Assembly (NCBI RefSeq): GCF_003176895.1
Contig: NZ_QGTD01000011.1
Location: forward strand, 62,001-126,000
From: Gracilibacillus dipsosauri
GTDB taxonomy: Bacteria > Bacillota > Bacilli > Bacillales > Amphibacillaceae
Length of the DNA stretch: 64,000 bases
Direction: 5' to 3'
The notes below the pieces were generated by a model. That model saw nothing but the letters and a program-made list of their open reading frames with translations, was not told the DNA's origin and did no database searches. Numbering within the stretch: position 1 is the stretch's first letter; the number at the start of each line of letters is the position of its first letter. Both the position numbers and the translations under genes were made by a program. Shown piece by piece: positions 18,203 to 27,338 of the stretch.

Positions 18203-20050
18203 ATGAATTCAATAAAGAAAAAAACCTATATTCTTTCCTTGTTTTTACTTGTGTTGTCCTTGTTTATTGCATCCTCTTATTTTGCTAAAAGTAAATCTGG
18301 AACAAAATCAATAAAAGCTTCTACTACTACATTTACTAATCCAATTAATACAGCGGGAGCAGACCCGTATGTCATGCTGCATTCGGATGGATACTATTAT
18401 TTCACGCGTACTTTAGGCCATCGTATCGATATTTGGAAGTCAAGAACGCTGACAGGGATCGAACTTGGTGAACGAAAAACAATCTGGACGAAGCCGGATC
18501 ACTTAAAAGACATTTGGGCTCCGGAAATCCATTACATTAACGGAAAGTGGTACATTTACTACACGGCTAATACAGGTTGTGGTGATGCGTGTCGTGGCGT
18601 GTATGTCCTAGAAAATGATTCACCTGACCCGCTTCAAGGAGAATGGATCGAGAAAGGTAAGGTCAACACACAATACGATGGTCTTGATGGATCTGTTTTT
18701 GAGCATAAAGGAAAGTTATATTTCATGTATGCGGCATATGGTGACTGGTCGGGAGAGCATGGTAGTGCAGTCGCTATTGCACCTATGTCTAATCCATGGA
18801 CATTAGATGGTGAAAATGTGATCCTAACCTATCCAGAGTATGACTGGGAAAAGAAAGGCATGCATGTAAATGAAGGGGCGGTGATCTTAAAACGAAATGG
18901 CAAAGTTTATCTTGTTTATTCAGGTAGCGCTTGTTGGGAGGATGATTATGCAATCGGAATATTAACTGCTTCCGAGGATAGTAATTTATTGGACCCACAC
19001 GCTTGGTCCAAATCAAAGGAACCAGTTTTTAAGAAGTCTATTAAAAACAGTGTCTACGGTCCAGGTCATAATTCTTTTGTTCCATCTAAAGACGGAACGG
19101 AAGACTGGATTGTTTATCATGGTAACAGCGCTCCTGGGCAAGGGTGTAGTGCTCGCCCGACGAGGATCCAAAAATTCAGTTGGAACGAGGATGGTACACC
19201 GAATTTTGGTGAGCCATCAACAGAATTAATGAATGTTCCATCAGGGGAATATAAAATAGAGGCTGAGCATGGGATAATAAACAAAGCAAAAGTAAACGAC
19301 CGACCGGGCCAAGAAACGGTGACACTGAATAATAAAAATAGCTCCATACTTATTGAGGATGTGAATGTTCCGGAAGCTGGGACATACACCATAACAGTTA
19401 AATATGCCAACAATGCTAGACCTGATGCGGAAAATTATATCTACGTGAATGATCAACCTGTATCGATATTGACCTATCCATATACTGGTAAGAAAAACTT
19501 TGAAGAAGTCACAATGGAAGTTGATCTTAATAAGGGGTATGATAACACGATTAAATTCATGAAGAAAAAACATGTGGTGGAAATTGATTATGTCGAAATT
19601 TCTGGAGAGGTTAATTTTTCAATAGAATCTGGGGTTGAGTACAAATTAGTAAATCCTAATGGTGGGAAAGTATTAGATGTAGAGGATGGTTCATATAATG
19701 TTAGAACATGGGATGGATCTGATGTTACTCTGTCGCAACGTTGGAGAATGACAGATGTCGGTGACGGCAAGTATAGTGTAAAAAATACTAACAGTGGAAA
19801 ATATTTAACTGTTGATGGTGATCTGACCGCACCGTGGGTAAATGTAAACCTCCAAGCGTGGAATGGAACGGATGCACAAAAGTGGAGTATAGAAAAAGTA
19901 AGTAATAAATATTATAAATTGATCAATGTAGCTAATGGAAAAGCATTGGATGTGGATGGTGCGAGTATTGATCGCGGTGCGAATATAGGTACATGGGAAG
20001 ATCTCCCTAGTGGGCCAGCACAAATGTGGTTGTTTTATCCATTAGATTAA
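18203..20050 (+). CDS. Secreted GH43 with CBM6/35-like and ricin-type CBM13 modules
   Basis: A 615-residue exported glycoside hydrolase, probably an alpha-L-arabinofuranosidase or related GH43 activity. A hydrophobic signal peptide spans residues ~7-25. The five-bladed propeller carries base D54 (GADPYV), pKa-modulating D162 (GLDGSV) and acid E224 (VNEGAV). A beta-sandwich carbohydrate-binding module follows (about 350-475, starting YKIEAEHG). It is followed by a ricin-type trefoil (about 480-615) with repeats ending SQRWRM, AQKWSIE and AQMWLF. I use ATG 18203, nine bases after AAAGGAG, instead of ATG 18194. No cell-wall anchor is seen, so it should be released. It is monocistronic, with its own promoter and terminator. 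Confidence 0.9.
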   Translation: MNSIKKKTYILSLFLLVLSLFIASSYFAKSKSGTKSIKASTTTFTNPINTAGADPYVMLHSDGYYYFTRTLGHRIDIWKSRTLTGIELGERKTIWTKPDHLKDIWAPEIHYINGKWYIYYTANTGCGDACRGVYVLENDSPDPLQGEWIEKGKVNTQYDGLDGSVFEHKGKLYFMYAAYGDWSGEHGSAVAIAPMSNPWTLDGENVILTYPEYDWEKKGMHVNEGAVILKRNGKVYLVYSGSACWEDDYAIGILTASEDSNLLDPHAWSKSKEPVFKKSIKNSVYGPGHNSFVPSKDGTEDWIVYHGNSAPGQGCSARPTRIQKFSWNEDGTPNFGEPSTELMNVPSGEYKIEAEHGIINKAKVNDRPGQETVTLNNKNSSILIEDVNVPEAGTYTITVKYANNARPDAENYIYVNDQPVSILTYPYTGKKNFEEVTMEVDLNKGYDNTIKFMKKKHVVEIDYVEISGEVNFSIESGVEYKLVNPNGGKVLDVEDGSYNVRTWDGSDVTLSQRWRMTDVGDGKYSVKNTNSGKYLTVDGDLTAPWVNVNLQAWNGTDAQKWSIEKVSNKYYKLINVANGKALDVDGASIDRGANIGTWEDLPSGPAQMWLFYPLD

Positions 20051-20060
20051 TGATTGATGA

Positions 20061-20096
20061 GAAGAGACTAACTATTGAGTTAGTCTCTTCTTCTTT
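20061..20096 (+). terminator. Intrinsic terminator after secreted GH43
   Basis: AAGAGACTAACT pairs perfectly with AGTTAGTCTCTT around ATTG and is followed by CTTCTTT. Confidence 0.85.
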
Positions 20097-20167
20097 AGGT
20101 GATGTGATATCACTTCATTTATTAAAACAGAAAATTTGAATTAAACTATAAAAATTAAATTTAAGTA

Positions 20168-20196
20168 TTGACTTTTAGGATTTGAAAGCGTAATCT
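20168..20196 (+). promoter_or_regulatory. Promoter with cre-like TGAAAGCG abutting the -10
   Basis: TTGACT (20168-20173), 17 bases ending TGAAAGCG, then TAATCT (20191-20196). This is the same architecture as the promoters at 10580 and 17979. It serves the GH2-sulfatase pair. Confidence 0.78.
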
Positions 20197-20326
20197 TATA
20201 CATAATAAACAGATATTAGGAATTAAAGCAGAAATAGTGAATAAAAATAAATAAATACTGCTTATTTAAAAAAAGAATAATATCTGATGGGTGTATTGAT
20301 TATTAAGGAACAAAGGAGAGAATAGT

Positions 20327-22108
20327 ATGTCAACAAATGTAACCACTTATCAAAGAACAGAATATCCACGTCCTCAATTTCAACGGGATACTTGGATGAA
20401 TTTAAATGGCCAATGGAATTTTCATTTTGATGATGAAAATATTGGGGAAAAGGAGTCATGGTACAAAGCGGCAAGTTTTACTAAAGATATTCAAGTACCC
20501 TTTACTTATGAAACCGAAGCAAGCGGTATTGGGGAAGAAGCATTTCATCCCAACGTTTGGTATCAAAGAGAATTTGAGATTCCTAAAGATCAAATAGGAA
20601 AAAAAGTTATCTTACGTTTTCAAGCAGCTGACTATTTAACGAAGGTGTGGATCAACGGTATTTTCATCGGAGAGCATGCAGGCGGAAATTCGGCCTTTTC
20701 CTTTGATATAAGCCATGCAGTTGAAGAAACAAAAACTAATAAAATCGTTGTAAAAGTCGAAGATAGTCAGAGCTGTATGCAACCAAGAGGAAAGCAGCGT
20801 TGGATTGATGAAAACTTTGGTTGCTGGTATGTACAGAACACCGGTATTTGGCAGACTGTCTGGCTTGAATTTCTGGAAGAAGAACATATGGAAAGCGTAA
20901 AAATAACCCCAAATATCGATAAAAATACCGTAGCGATGGAGTACAAATTGAATGGAAAGGTGCAGGATAATTGGAGATTAGATGCTGTGATCCACTTTAA
21001 CGGGAAAAAGGTAAAACAGTTGTCCATTGTACCAGATCGTGAAAGCGGAAGATTTGAGATAGATTTGCAGTCTGATCTCCATGAATGGAAGGTGTTTTAT
21101 TGGTCACCACAGCATCCTAATTTATATGATGTCACTTTTCAGTTAACAGTAAATGGATCTGTTAAAGATGAGGTGGATTCCTATTTTGGAATGAGGAAAA
21201 TATCTATTAAAGATGGCCAGATACTTTTAAATAATGTGCCTATCTATCAGAAGCTTTTGCTAGATCAAGGATATTGGAAGGAAACGATGCTTACCCCTCC
21301 ATCAGATGAAGCGATGATTGAAGATATCGAGAAAACCTTGGCTATGGGATTCAACGGTGTTCGTAAGCATCAAAAACTAGAGGATGAACGATTTTTATAT
21401 TGGTGCGATAAAAAAGGGTTACTCGTTTGGTCAGAAATGGCTGCAACCTATGAGTTTAGTGATCAAGCCATTGAGAACTTTACAAAAGAATGGTTAGAAA
21501 TCATGCAGCAGCATTATAATCATCCATCTATTATTACGTGGGTTCCTTTCAATGAGTCGTGGGGTGTTCCAAAAATATTCAACGATAAGAAACAACAGGC
21601 ATTTACGGAATCGATTTATTACTTATCGAAAGCAATCGATGGGGAACGTCCGGTAATTGTCAACGATGGCTGGGAGCATACTGTTTCCGATATTATCGCC
21701 CTTCATGATTACGAAGAGCTCGGATCTGAATTCGCTCAGCGTTATAAAGATAAGCAACTGATCTTAGAAAATAAGCTTCCTCACAATAAGCATAAATATG
21801 CGTTTGCAGAGGGGTATAGCTACCAAGGTCAGCCAATAATGATTACAGAGTACGGTGGTATCGCCTTTAACCATGAAAGTGGCTGGGGATATGGTAATCA
21901 AGTAGAAACTGAAGAGGAATTTCTAAAAAGATATCAAGATATTACAGATGCTATTAAGTCCATTCCATACATTTGTGGCTATTGTTATACGCAAACAACG
22001 GATGTTCAACAAGAGGTGAACGGTTTATTGAGAGAAGACCGTACTCCGAAAATCGCCTTAGAAAAGATTAAATCTGTCAATGATGCGAAAAGAAAACCAA
22101 ATACCTAA
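20327..22108 (+). CDS. GH2-family glycoside hydrolase, cytosolic
   Basis: A 593-residue GH2 enzyme with the sugar-binding jelly roll (about 15-190), an immunoglobulin-like domain (about 190-290) and a TIM barrel. The acid/base is E410 in FNESWG and the nucleophile is E508 in ITEYGG, both standard for retaining GH2 enzymes. It has no signal peptide and is far shorter than LacZ-type enzymes. GH2 covers beta-galactosidase, beta-glucuronidase, beta-mannosidase and arabinopyranosidase activities, and I cannot choose among them. The start follows AAAGGAGAGAATAGT. It is cotranscribed with the sulfatase 19 bases downstream, so desulfated galactosides or arabinosides are attractive substrates. Confidence 0.9.
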   Translation: MSTNVTTYQRTEYPRPQFQRDTWMNLNGQWNFHFDDENIGEKESWYKAASFTKDIQVPFTYETEASGIGEEAFHPNVWYQREFEIPKDQIGKKVILRFQAADYLTKVWINGIFIGEHAGGNSAFSFDISHAVEETKTNKIVVKVEDSQSCMQPRGKQRWIDENFGCWYVQNTGIWQTVWLEFLEEEHMESVKITPNIDKNTVAMEYKLNGKVQDNWRLDAVIHFNGKKVKQLSIVPDRESGRFEIDLQSDLHEWKVFYWSPQHPNLYDVTFQLTVNGSVKDEVDSYFGMRKISIKDGQILLNNVPIYQKLLLDQGYWKETMLTPPSDEAMIEDIEKTLAMGFNGVRKHQKLEDERFLYWCDKKGLLVWSEMAATYEFSDQAIENFTKEWLEIMQQHYNHPSIITWVPFNESWGVPKIFNDKKQQAFTESIYYLSKAIDGERPVIVNDGWEHTVSDIIALHDYEELGSEFAQRYKDKQLILENKLPHNKHKYAFAEGYSYQGQPIMITEYGGIAFNHESGWGYGNQVETEEEFLKRYQDITDAIKSIPYICGYCYTQTTDVQQEVNGLLREDRTPKIALEKIKSVNDAKRKPNT

Positions 22109-22127
22109 TGATTTAGGAGGAATTAGA

Positions 22128-23690
22128 ATGACGTCCAATAATAAACCAAATATTGTGTTAATTCTTGCAGATGATCTAGGGTATTCTGATTTAAGCTGTT
22201 TTGGAGGGGAGATCGATACACCGAATATCGATAGTCTTGCCTCCAATGGATTGCGATTCACTCAATTTTATAATTCTGCTCGGTGTTGTCCTAGCCGAGC
22301 CTCCCTTTTAACAGGGGTTTATCCACATCAAGCAGGGGTTGGAGAGATGACTGAAGATCGTGAAACACCTGGATATCGGGGGTTTTTAAAGGATCAATGT
22401 GTGACACTTGCTCAAGTACTAAAGGGTGGAGACTATCACACTTATTTAGCGGGTAAATGGCATGTTGGGAAGCAGGGTCCGATTAAAAAAGGATTTGATG
22501 AATTTTATGGTCTTTTAGGTGGCTTTACGAGTTTTTGGGATCAGAAGGATTATTCCCGATTACCAGAAGGAAGACCTCAGCACCAGTATAAAGATGGAGA
22601 GTTTTATGCAACAGACGCTATTACTGATTATGCACTAGATTTTATGGAGGATTCTAGAAAGGATGATAAGCCTTACTTTTTATATCTCTCCTATAATGCT
22701 CCTCATTTCCCTTTACAAGCACCTGAAGCGGATGTTGCTAAATACGAGGGAATGTATGATAGAGGCTGGGACAGAATTAGGGAAGAACGTTTTAATCGAT
22801 TGAAGGAGCTAAAGCTTATTCCAGAGGATGCCAAGTTACCACCGCGGTCAGAATACTGGAGTCGTGACAGAGAGATTCATGGTGTTATTCCTTCGTGGGA
22901 TTCACTTGATCCGGATCGCCAGAAGGATCTATCAAAAAGGATGGCAATATATGCAGCAATGGTGGACCGGATGGATCAAAATATTGGAAGAGTGATAGAG
23001 GACTTAAGAGAGAATAATGAGTTAGACAACACATTGATCTTATTTTGTTCAGATAACGGTGCATGTGGTGAATGGGACCCATGGGGATTCGACAATTGGA
23101 TCACCACCTCGAATTTCCTCCATCGTAAAGGAGATTTAGACAAAATGGGCGGTCCAAATTCCTATCATAGCTATGGATCTGGCTGGGCAAGCGCATGTAG
23201 TACACCACTTCGTCTCTATAAACATTATGGACATGAAGGAGGAATCAGTACACCATTAATTGCACAATGGCCAAAGGTTGTCACACGTCAAGGAGAGATT
23301 GATCATCGACCAGGTCATTTCATTGATTTTATGGCAACAATGGTTGATATTGCTGGGGTAGAATACCCTGAAAAATATGAAGGACATCAAATTCTTCCAA
23401 TGGAGGGTAAAAGTATGCTACCTGCATTCCTTGGGAAGGAAGAAGAGCAAAGGACACTTTGTTTTGAGCATGAGCAACATTGTGGTATCAGACATGGGAA
23501 ATGGAAGCTATCGAAAATAAAAGAAAGAGATTGGGAGCTTTATAATATAGAAAATGATCGAAATGAATTGGTGAATGTAGCGGATATCTATCCAGAGCTA
23601 GTGGAGAAATTAACATCAATGTGGAAACAATGGGCAGATAGAACAAATGTTACTCCAAGACCGAAAACGAACCTTTATCAATCATCATGA
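22128..23690 (+). CDS. Type I sulfatase, cytosolic (formylglycine type)
   Basis: A 520-residue arylsulfatase-like enzyme (S1 family) that would hydrolyse sulfate esters, here most likely on carbohydrate. The signature CCPSRASLLTG has C53 at the position converted to formylglycine (C-x-P-x-R, then TG). Metal-site motifs include LADDLGYSDLS near the N terminus, GKWHVG, HFPLQAP and FCSDNGACGEW. It lacks a signal peptide, so it must be matured and act in the cytosol; no radical-SAM maturase gene is present here. The start is ATG 22128, seven bases after TAGGAGG. It is the second gene of the GH2 operon and is followed by a terminator. Confidence 0.9.
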   Translation: MTSNNKPNIVLILADDLGYSDLSCFGGEIDTPNIDSLASNGLRFTQFYNSARCCPSRASLLTGVYPHQAGVGEMTEDRETPGYRGFLKDQCVTLAQVLKGGDYHTYLAGKWHVGKQGPIKKGFDEFYGLLGGFTSFWDQKDYSRLPEGRPQHQYKDGEFYATDAITDYALDFMEDSRKDDKPYFLYLSYNAPHFPLQAPEADVAKYEGMYDRGWDRIREERFNRLKELKLIPEDAKLPPRSEYWSRDREIHGVIPSWDSLDPDRQKDLSKRMAIYAAMVDRMDQNIGRVIEDLRENNELDNTLILFCSDNGACGEWDPWGFDNWITTSNFLHRKGDLDKMGGPNSYHSYGSGWASACSTPLRLYKHYGHEGGISTPLIAQWPKVVTRQGEIDHRPGHFIDFMATMVDIAGVEYPEKYEGHQILPMEGKSMLPAFLGKEEEQRTLCFEHEQHCGIRHGKWKLSKIKERDWELYNIENDRNELVNVADIYPELVEKLTSMWKQWADRTNVTPRPKTNLYQSS

Positions 23691-23698
23691 TCTTGACA

Positions 23699-23728
23699 CT
23701 CCATCTTCATTTAGATGGATTTCTTTTT
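23699..23728 (+). terminator. Terminator after sulfatase gene
   Basis: TCCATCT and AGATGGA close around TCATT and are followed by TTTCTTTTT. It separates the GH2-sulfatase unit from the next transporter operon. Confidence 0.78.
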
Positions 23729-23736
23729 ACCATTTA

Positions 23737-23750
23737 TGAAAACGCTAACA
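23737..23750 (+). promoter_or_regulatory. Consensus cre site (CcpA operator)
   Basis: TGAAAACGCTAACA fits the cre consensus TGWNANCGNTNWCA at every defined position. It lies 34 bases before the SBP start, so CcpA binding should block expression of this operon when preferred sugars are present. Confidence 0.85.
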
Positions 23751-23783
23751 AAATTTGTTTTTGAAAATGAAGGAGGTAAAAAA

Positions 23784-25334
23784 ATGAAAAAGTTTGTCTT
23801 GTTACTTATTCTGGTAGGTTTCTTGGCTGGGGGATGCTCGAATTCAGAGGAAGTTAAGCAAGATCATGTGGATGAAGGACCTTCCGAAGGTTTCCGTGAG
23901 GAGGGTATGCCCATTGTGGAGGAAGAAATAGATTTAAGGTTTTTTGCAAGAAGATCACCTGTAAATTCGCCATATCAAGATATGCAAATGTTTCAGGAAT
24001 ACGAGGAAATGACTAACATGAACATCGAATGGGATGATGTCCCTCAAGATGGATTTGCTGAAAGAAAGAACTTAGAGTTTTCCTCAGGTGAATTGCCGGA
24101 TGTATTCTATAAATCTGATATTTCGCAATTAGAGGCAGTGGAGTACGGATCATCAGGTATTCTCATTCCACTTGAAGAATTGTTAGAGGAGTATGCGCCT
24201 AACCTAACAGCACTCTACGAAGAGTATCCTGAAATAAAAGCATCGATCACGGCTCCTGATGGGCATATATATGCATTGCCTGCATTGATAACATTAAATG
24301 CAGCTCGTACGGATAAAATCTGGATTAATAAAACATGGCTAGATAACTTAGGGCTTAAAGAGCCAACGAATCCTGATGAACTGATAGAGGTATTAACGGC
24401 TTTTAGAGATAATGATCCAAATGGAAATGGCGAACAGGATGAAGTACCAATGACTTTTCGTAACTGGGGACAATTAATGAACTCCATGGCTGGTTCGTGG
24501 GGACTGGTTAATCAAATGGGATATCAGCTTAATATTAAGGACGATCAAGTAAATATATGGATGACAGATGATAGACTCAAGGAATATTTGCAATTTTTAA
24601 ACAAATTATACACTGAAGGATTAATGGATAGAGGGATATTCACCCAGGAAGAATCGATATTTGTCGGAAATATGACGGCAGGAAAGGTCGGCATTTTTTG
24701 GAATCAAACAACAGATGCCTTTAATGATGTGAAAGAGCATTATATTGGAATGTCACCAATTGTCGGTCCACATGGCGATCAACTACATCCATCTTCTCCA
24801 ATCGCAAGGGATTTCGGAACATTTGCTATTACTTCGGCAAATGAATATCCACAGGAAACCATGAGATGGATTGACCATTTCTTTAGTGAGGAAGGCTCTA
24901 TTTTCTTCCGTTATGGAGTGGAAGGAGAAACCTTTGAATATGATGAAGAAGGAAATCCCCAATACTTAGGATCCGTGTCTGGAGAGAAAATTGGCCAGTT
25001 TACTCCATGGCCAGGTGGAGGTTCACCTCAGCTCGTGACAGAAAAAAATGCATCTGCTATTAATCCACCAGAAGCACAAGAGGCACAAGGAAAGTTAGAT
25101 CCTTATTTACCAGAAGCAGTCTATGGTGCTCCGATTTTCGATGAGGATACAACGAAAGAAGTTGAGCAATTAAGGCAGGATATAGATATGTATTATCAAG
25201 AATCGACGGCTAAGTTTATTACTGGTGACCTAAGCTTTGAGAAGTGGGAAGAGTATGTGGCAACACTTGAAAATATGGGATTAGATCGTTTGGAGGAGAT
25301 CTATCAGGAAGCATACGATTTAAATTATAAATAA
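23784..25334 (+). CDS. CUT1 lipoprotein, LplA/YtcQ-like substrate-binding protein
   Basis: A 516-residue extracellular solute-binding lipoprotein of the large LplA/YtcQ type. The signal peptide ends in LAGGC with C18 lipidated. The start is ATG 23784, eight bases after AGGAGG. A frame extending back to 23715 would read through the cre site and lacks a signal sequence at its start. A calcium-binding-like loop DNDPNGNGEQDEVP is present, as in many proteins of this group. It is followed by two permeases, a giant secreted GH43 and a GH172 enzyme, so the ligand is probably an arabinose-containing oligosaccharide. Confidence 0.9.
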   Translation: MKKFVLLLILVGFLAGGCSNSEEVKQDHVDEGPSEGFREEGMPIVEEEIDLRFFARRSPVNSPYQDMQMFQEYEEMTNMNIEWDDVPQDGFAERKNLEFSSGELPDVFYKSDISQLEAVEYGSSGILIPLEELLEEYAPNLTALYEEYPEIKASITAPDGHIYALPALITLNAARTDKIWINKTWLDNLGLKEPTNPDELIEVLTAFRDNDPNGNGEQDEVPMTFRNWGQLMNSMAGSWGLVNQMGYQLNIKDDQVNIWMTDDRLKEYLQFLNKLYTEGLMDRGIFTQEESIFVGNMTAGKVGIFWNQTTDAFNDVKEHYIGMSPIVGPHGDQLHPSSPIARDFGTFAITSANEYPQETMRWIDHFFSEEGSIFFRYGVEGETFEYDEEGNPQYLGSVSGEKIGQFTPWPGGGSPQLVTEKNASAINPPEAQEAQGKLDPYLPEAVYGAPIFDEDTTKEVEQLRQDIDMYYQESTAKFITGDLSFEKWEEYVATLENMGLDRLEEIYQEAYDLNYK

Positions 25335-25347
25335 CTTTTAGAAAAAA

Positions 25348-25380
25348 ATGTCGCTAAGTACAATTAGTGCTTAGCGACAT
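25348..25380 (+). other. Intercistronic hairpin after SBP gene
   Basis: ATGTCGCTAAG pairs perfectly with CTTAGCGACAT and no T-run follows. It probably protects the upstream SBP message or reduces read-through into the permeases. Confidence 0.7.
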
Positions 25381-25403
25381 GATAGAAGAGAGGGTGTTAT
25401 AGA

Positions 25404-26375
25404 GTGGCTACTTTTAAGAGTGATGCTTCTCATTCAGACATAGAGCTAAGGAAAAAGACGGTACCAAGAAGTAAAGTCATACTCAAGCAAGTAATAAAGC
25501 GCTATGATTTGTATCTTATGCTCTTATTACCACTACTTTGGTATATAATCTTTCAATATGGCCCTATGTATGGATTACAAATTGCTTTTAAGGATTTTAA
25601 TCCAGCCTTAGGCTTCATGGGGAGTGATTGGGTAGGCTTTGAGCATTTTGAACGGTTTTTTTCTTCCTACTATTTTGGTAGATTGCTATGGAACACATTT
25701 TCCATTAGTGTACTGTCCTTAGTCATCGCTTTTCCTATCCCTATTATGCTAGCACTATTAATTAATGAAATACGGAGTACAGCGTTAAAAAAATGGGTGC
25801 AAAATGTAACTTACATTCCTCACTTCATCTCTGTTGTTGTTATTGTTGGGATGTTAAGTTTATTCTTAGATCCTGATAGTGGATTTGTTAATGTTTTGCT
25901 TCAATCCTTTGGAAAGGATTCGATCGCCTTTTTAGAGAAGCCAGAATGGTTTAAGACAATATTTATTGGATCGAATATTTGGCAAAGTATGGGCTGGCAA
26001 TCCATTATATATGTTGCCGCACTTAGTGGAATTGATCCACAGTTGTATGAAGCTGCTAAAATAGATGGTGCGACAAGATTTCAACGAATTATCCATGTTT
26101 CCTTGCCCGGAATCTTTCCCATCATTATCATTCTATTAATTTTGGATATCGGACAATTTATGAATGTTGGATTTGAAAAAATTTTATTAATGCAAAATAG
26201 TTTAAATTTGGAATCCAGTGAAGTCATTCAAACCTTTGTCTATAAGAACGGTATTTTAAACGGAGATTTTAGCTACAGTTCTGCTATAGGTTTATTTAAT
26301 TCGATAATTAATTTTATTTTATTAGTCTTAGTAAACCATTTTGCACGGAAAAAGGCAGAGACGAGTTTATGGTAG
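25404..26375 (+). CDS. ABC transporter permease, LplB-like
   Basis: A 323-residue permease with six membrane spans after a charged N-terminal tail. The EAA loop is YEAAKIDGATRFQRIIHVSLP. The start is GTG 25404 after AGAGAGGG. It resembles the LplB/YtcP class that partners large LplA-type binding proteins. It is the first permease of this importer and is separated from the SBP by a hairpin. Confidence 0.92.
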   Translation: MATFKSDASHSDIELRKKTVPRSKVILKQVIKRYDLYLMLLLPLLWYIIFQYGPMYGLQIAFKDFNPALGFMGSDWVGFEHFERFFSSYYFGRLLWNTFSISVLSLVIAFPIPIMLALLINEIRSTALKKWVQNVTYIPHFISVVVIVGMLSLFLDPDSGFVNVLLQSFGKDSIAFLEKPEWFKTIFIGSNIWQSMGWQSIIYVAALSGIDPQLYEAAKIDGATRFQRIIHVSLPGIFPIIIILLILDIGQFMNVGFEKILLMQNSLNLESSEVIQTFVYKNGILNGDFSYSSAIGLFNSIINFILLVLVNHFARKKAETSLW

Positions 26376-26403
26376 AACACTTTTCAAGAAAGGAGTACTT
26401 GTC

Positions 26404-27297
26404 ATGACTTCTCGTACGAAAGGAATATCCGATGGAAAAGTATTTGACTTCTTGGTTGGCGTAATGTCTTTCATTATTTTGGCAGTGGTGCTATATCCTT
26501 TGATTTTTGTTGTAAGTGCTTCCTTTAGTGATCCTTCAAGAGTGATGAATGGCGAAATGTGGTTATTGCCGAAAGGCTTTACTGTAGATGCCTATACGGA
26601 AATCTTTAAGAATAGTGACATTTGGAATGGCTATAAAAACACATTTATCTATACAACATTAGGTACCTTTATCAATATTATTCTAAGTACACTTGCTGCT
26701 TATCCACTATCGAGGCGAGATTTACCTGGTAGGAACATCTTTATGTTTTTAATAACATTTACGATGTTTTTTCATGGAGGTCTAATTCCAACCTTTTTAG
26801 TTGTCCAAGATTTAGGGATGGTAGACACGATTTGGGCTATGGTTATTCCAAATGCAATTGCGACCTATAATTTAATTGTCATGAGAACATATTTTCAAAC
26901 AAGCATACCATGGGAGCTTCAAGAATCCGCCATGATTGATGGTTGTTCTAATATTAAGCTTTTATTTAAGATTATTTTGCCACTGTCCAAGCCGATTATT
27001 GCAGTAATGGTTTTGTTCTATGCAGTGGGGCATTGGAATGCATTTTTCAATGCATTAATTTATTTGCGAGATGATCAACTTTACCCATTACAGCTCATCC
27101 TTCGAGAGATCTTACTTGTCAATCAACTAAGTGGTACAGAGTCCGCTGGTATGTTTGGCATGGATGAAAAGATATTACTCGGTGAAAGTATTAAATATGC
27201 CTTAGTAGTCGTTGCTAGCGTGCCAGTACTAATTATGTATCCATTTGTACAAAAGCACTTTGTAAAAGGTGTCATGATTGGTTCTATAAAAGGATAA
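26404..27297 (+). CDS. Carbohydrate ABC transporter permease, LplC-like
   Basis: A 298-residue permease with six spans and EAA loop LQESAMIDGCSNIKLLFKIIL. I use ATG 26404, eight bases after AAGGAG; earlier in-frame codons overlap the previous gene and lack a site. It ends with KGVMIGSIKG, typical of this family. It forms the importer with the preceding permease and SBP. No ATPase gene follows. Confidence 0.92.
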   Translation: MTSRTKGISDGKVFDFLVGVMSFIILAVVLYPLIFVVSASFSDPSRVMNGEMWLLPKGFTVDAYTEIFKNSDIWNGYKNTFIYTTLGTFINIILSTLAAYPLSRRDLPGRNIFMFLITFTMFFHGGLIPTFLVVQDLGMVDTIWAMVIPNAIATYNLIVMRTYFQTSIPWELQESAMIDGCSNIKLLFKIILPLSKPIIAVMVLFYAVGHWNAFFNALIYLRDDQLYPLQLILREILLVNQLSGTESAGMFGMDEKILLGESIKYALVVVASVPVLIMYPFVQKHFVKGVMIGSIKG

Positions 27298-27338
27298 GCA
27301 CAATTTTGATAATATTTATAAAAGCGAAGGAGCTGAAC

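Noticed and set aside
23715-23783. Upstream-extended start for the SBP at 23784
   Set aside because: The extension reads through a consensus cre site and puts 23 residues before a clear lipoprotein signal peptide.
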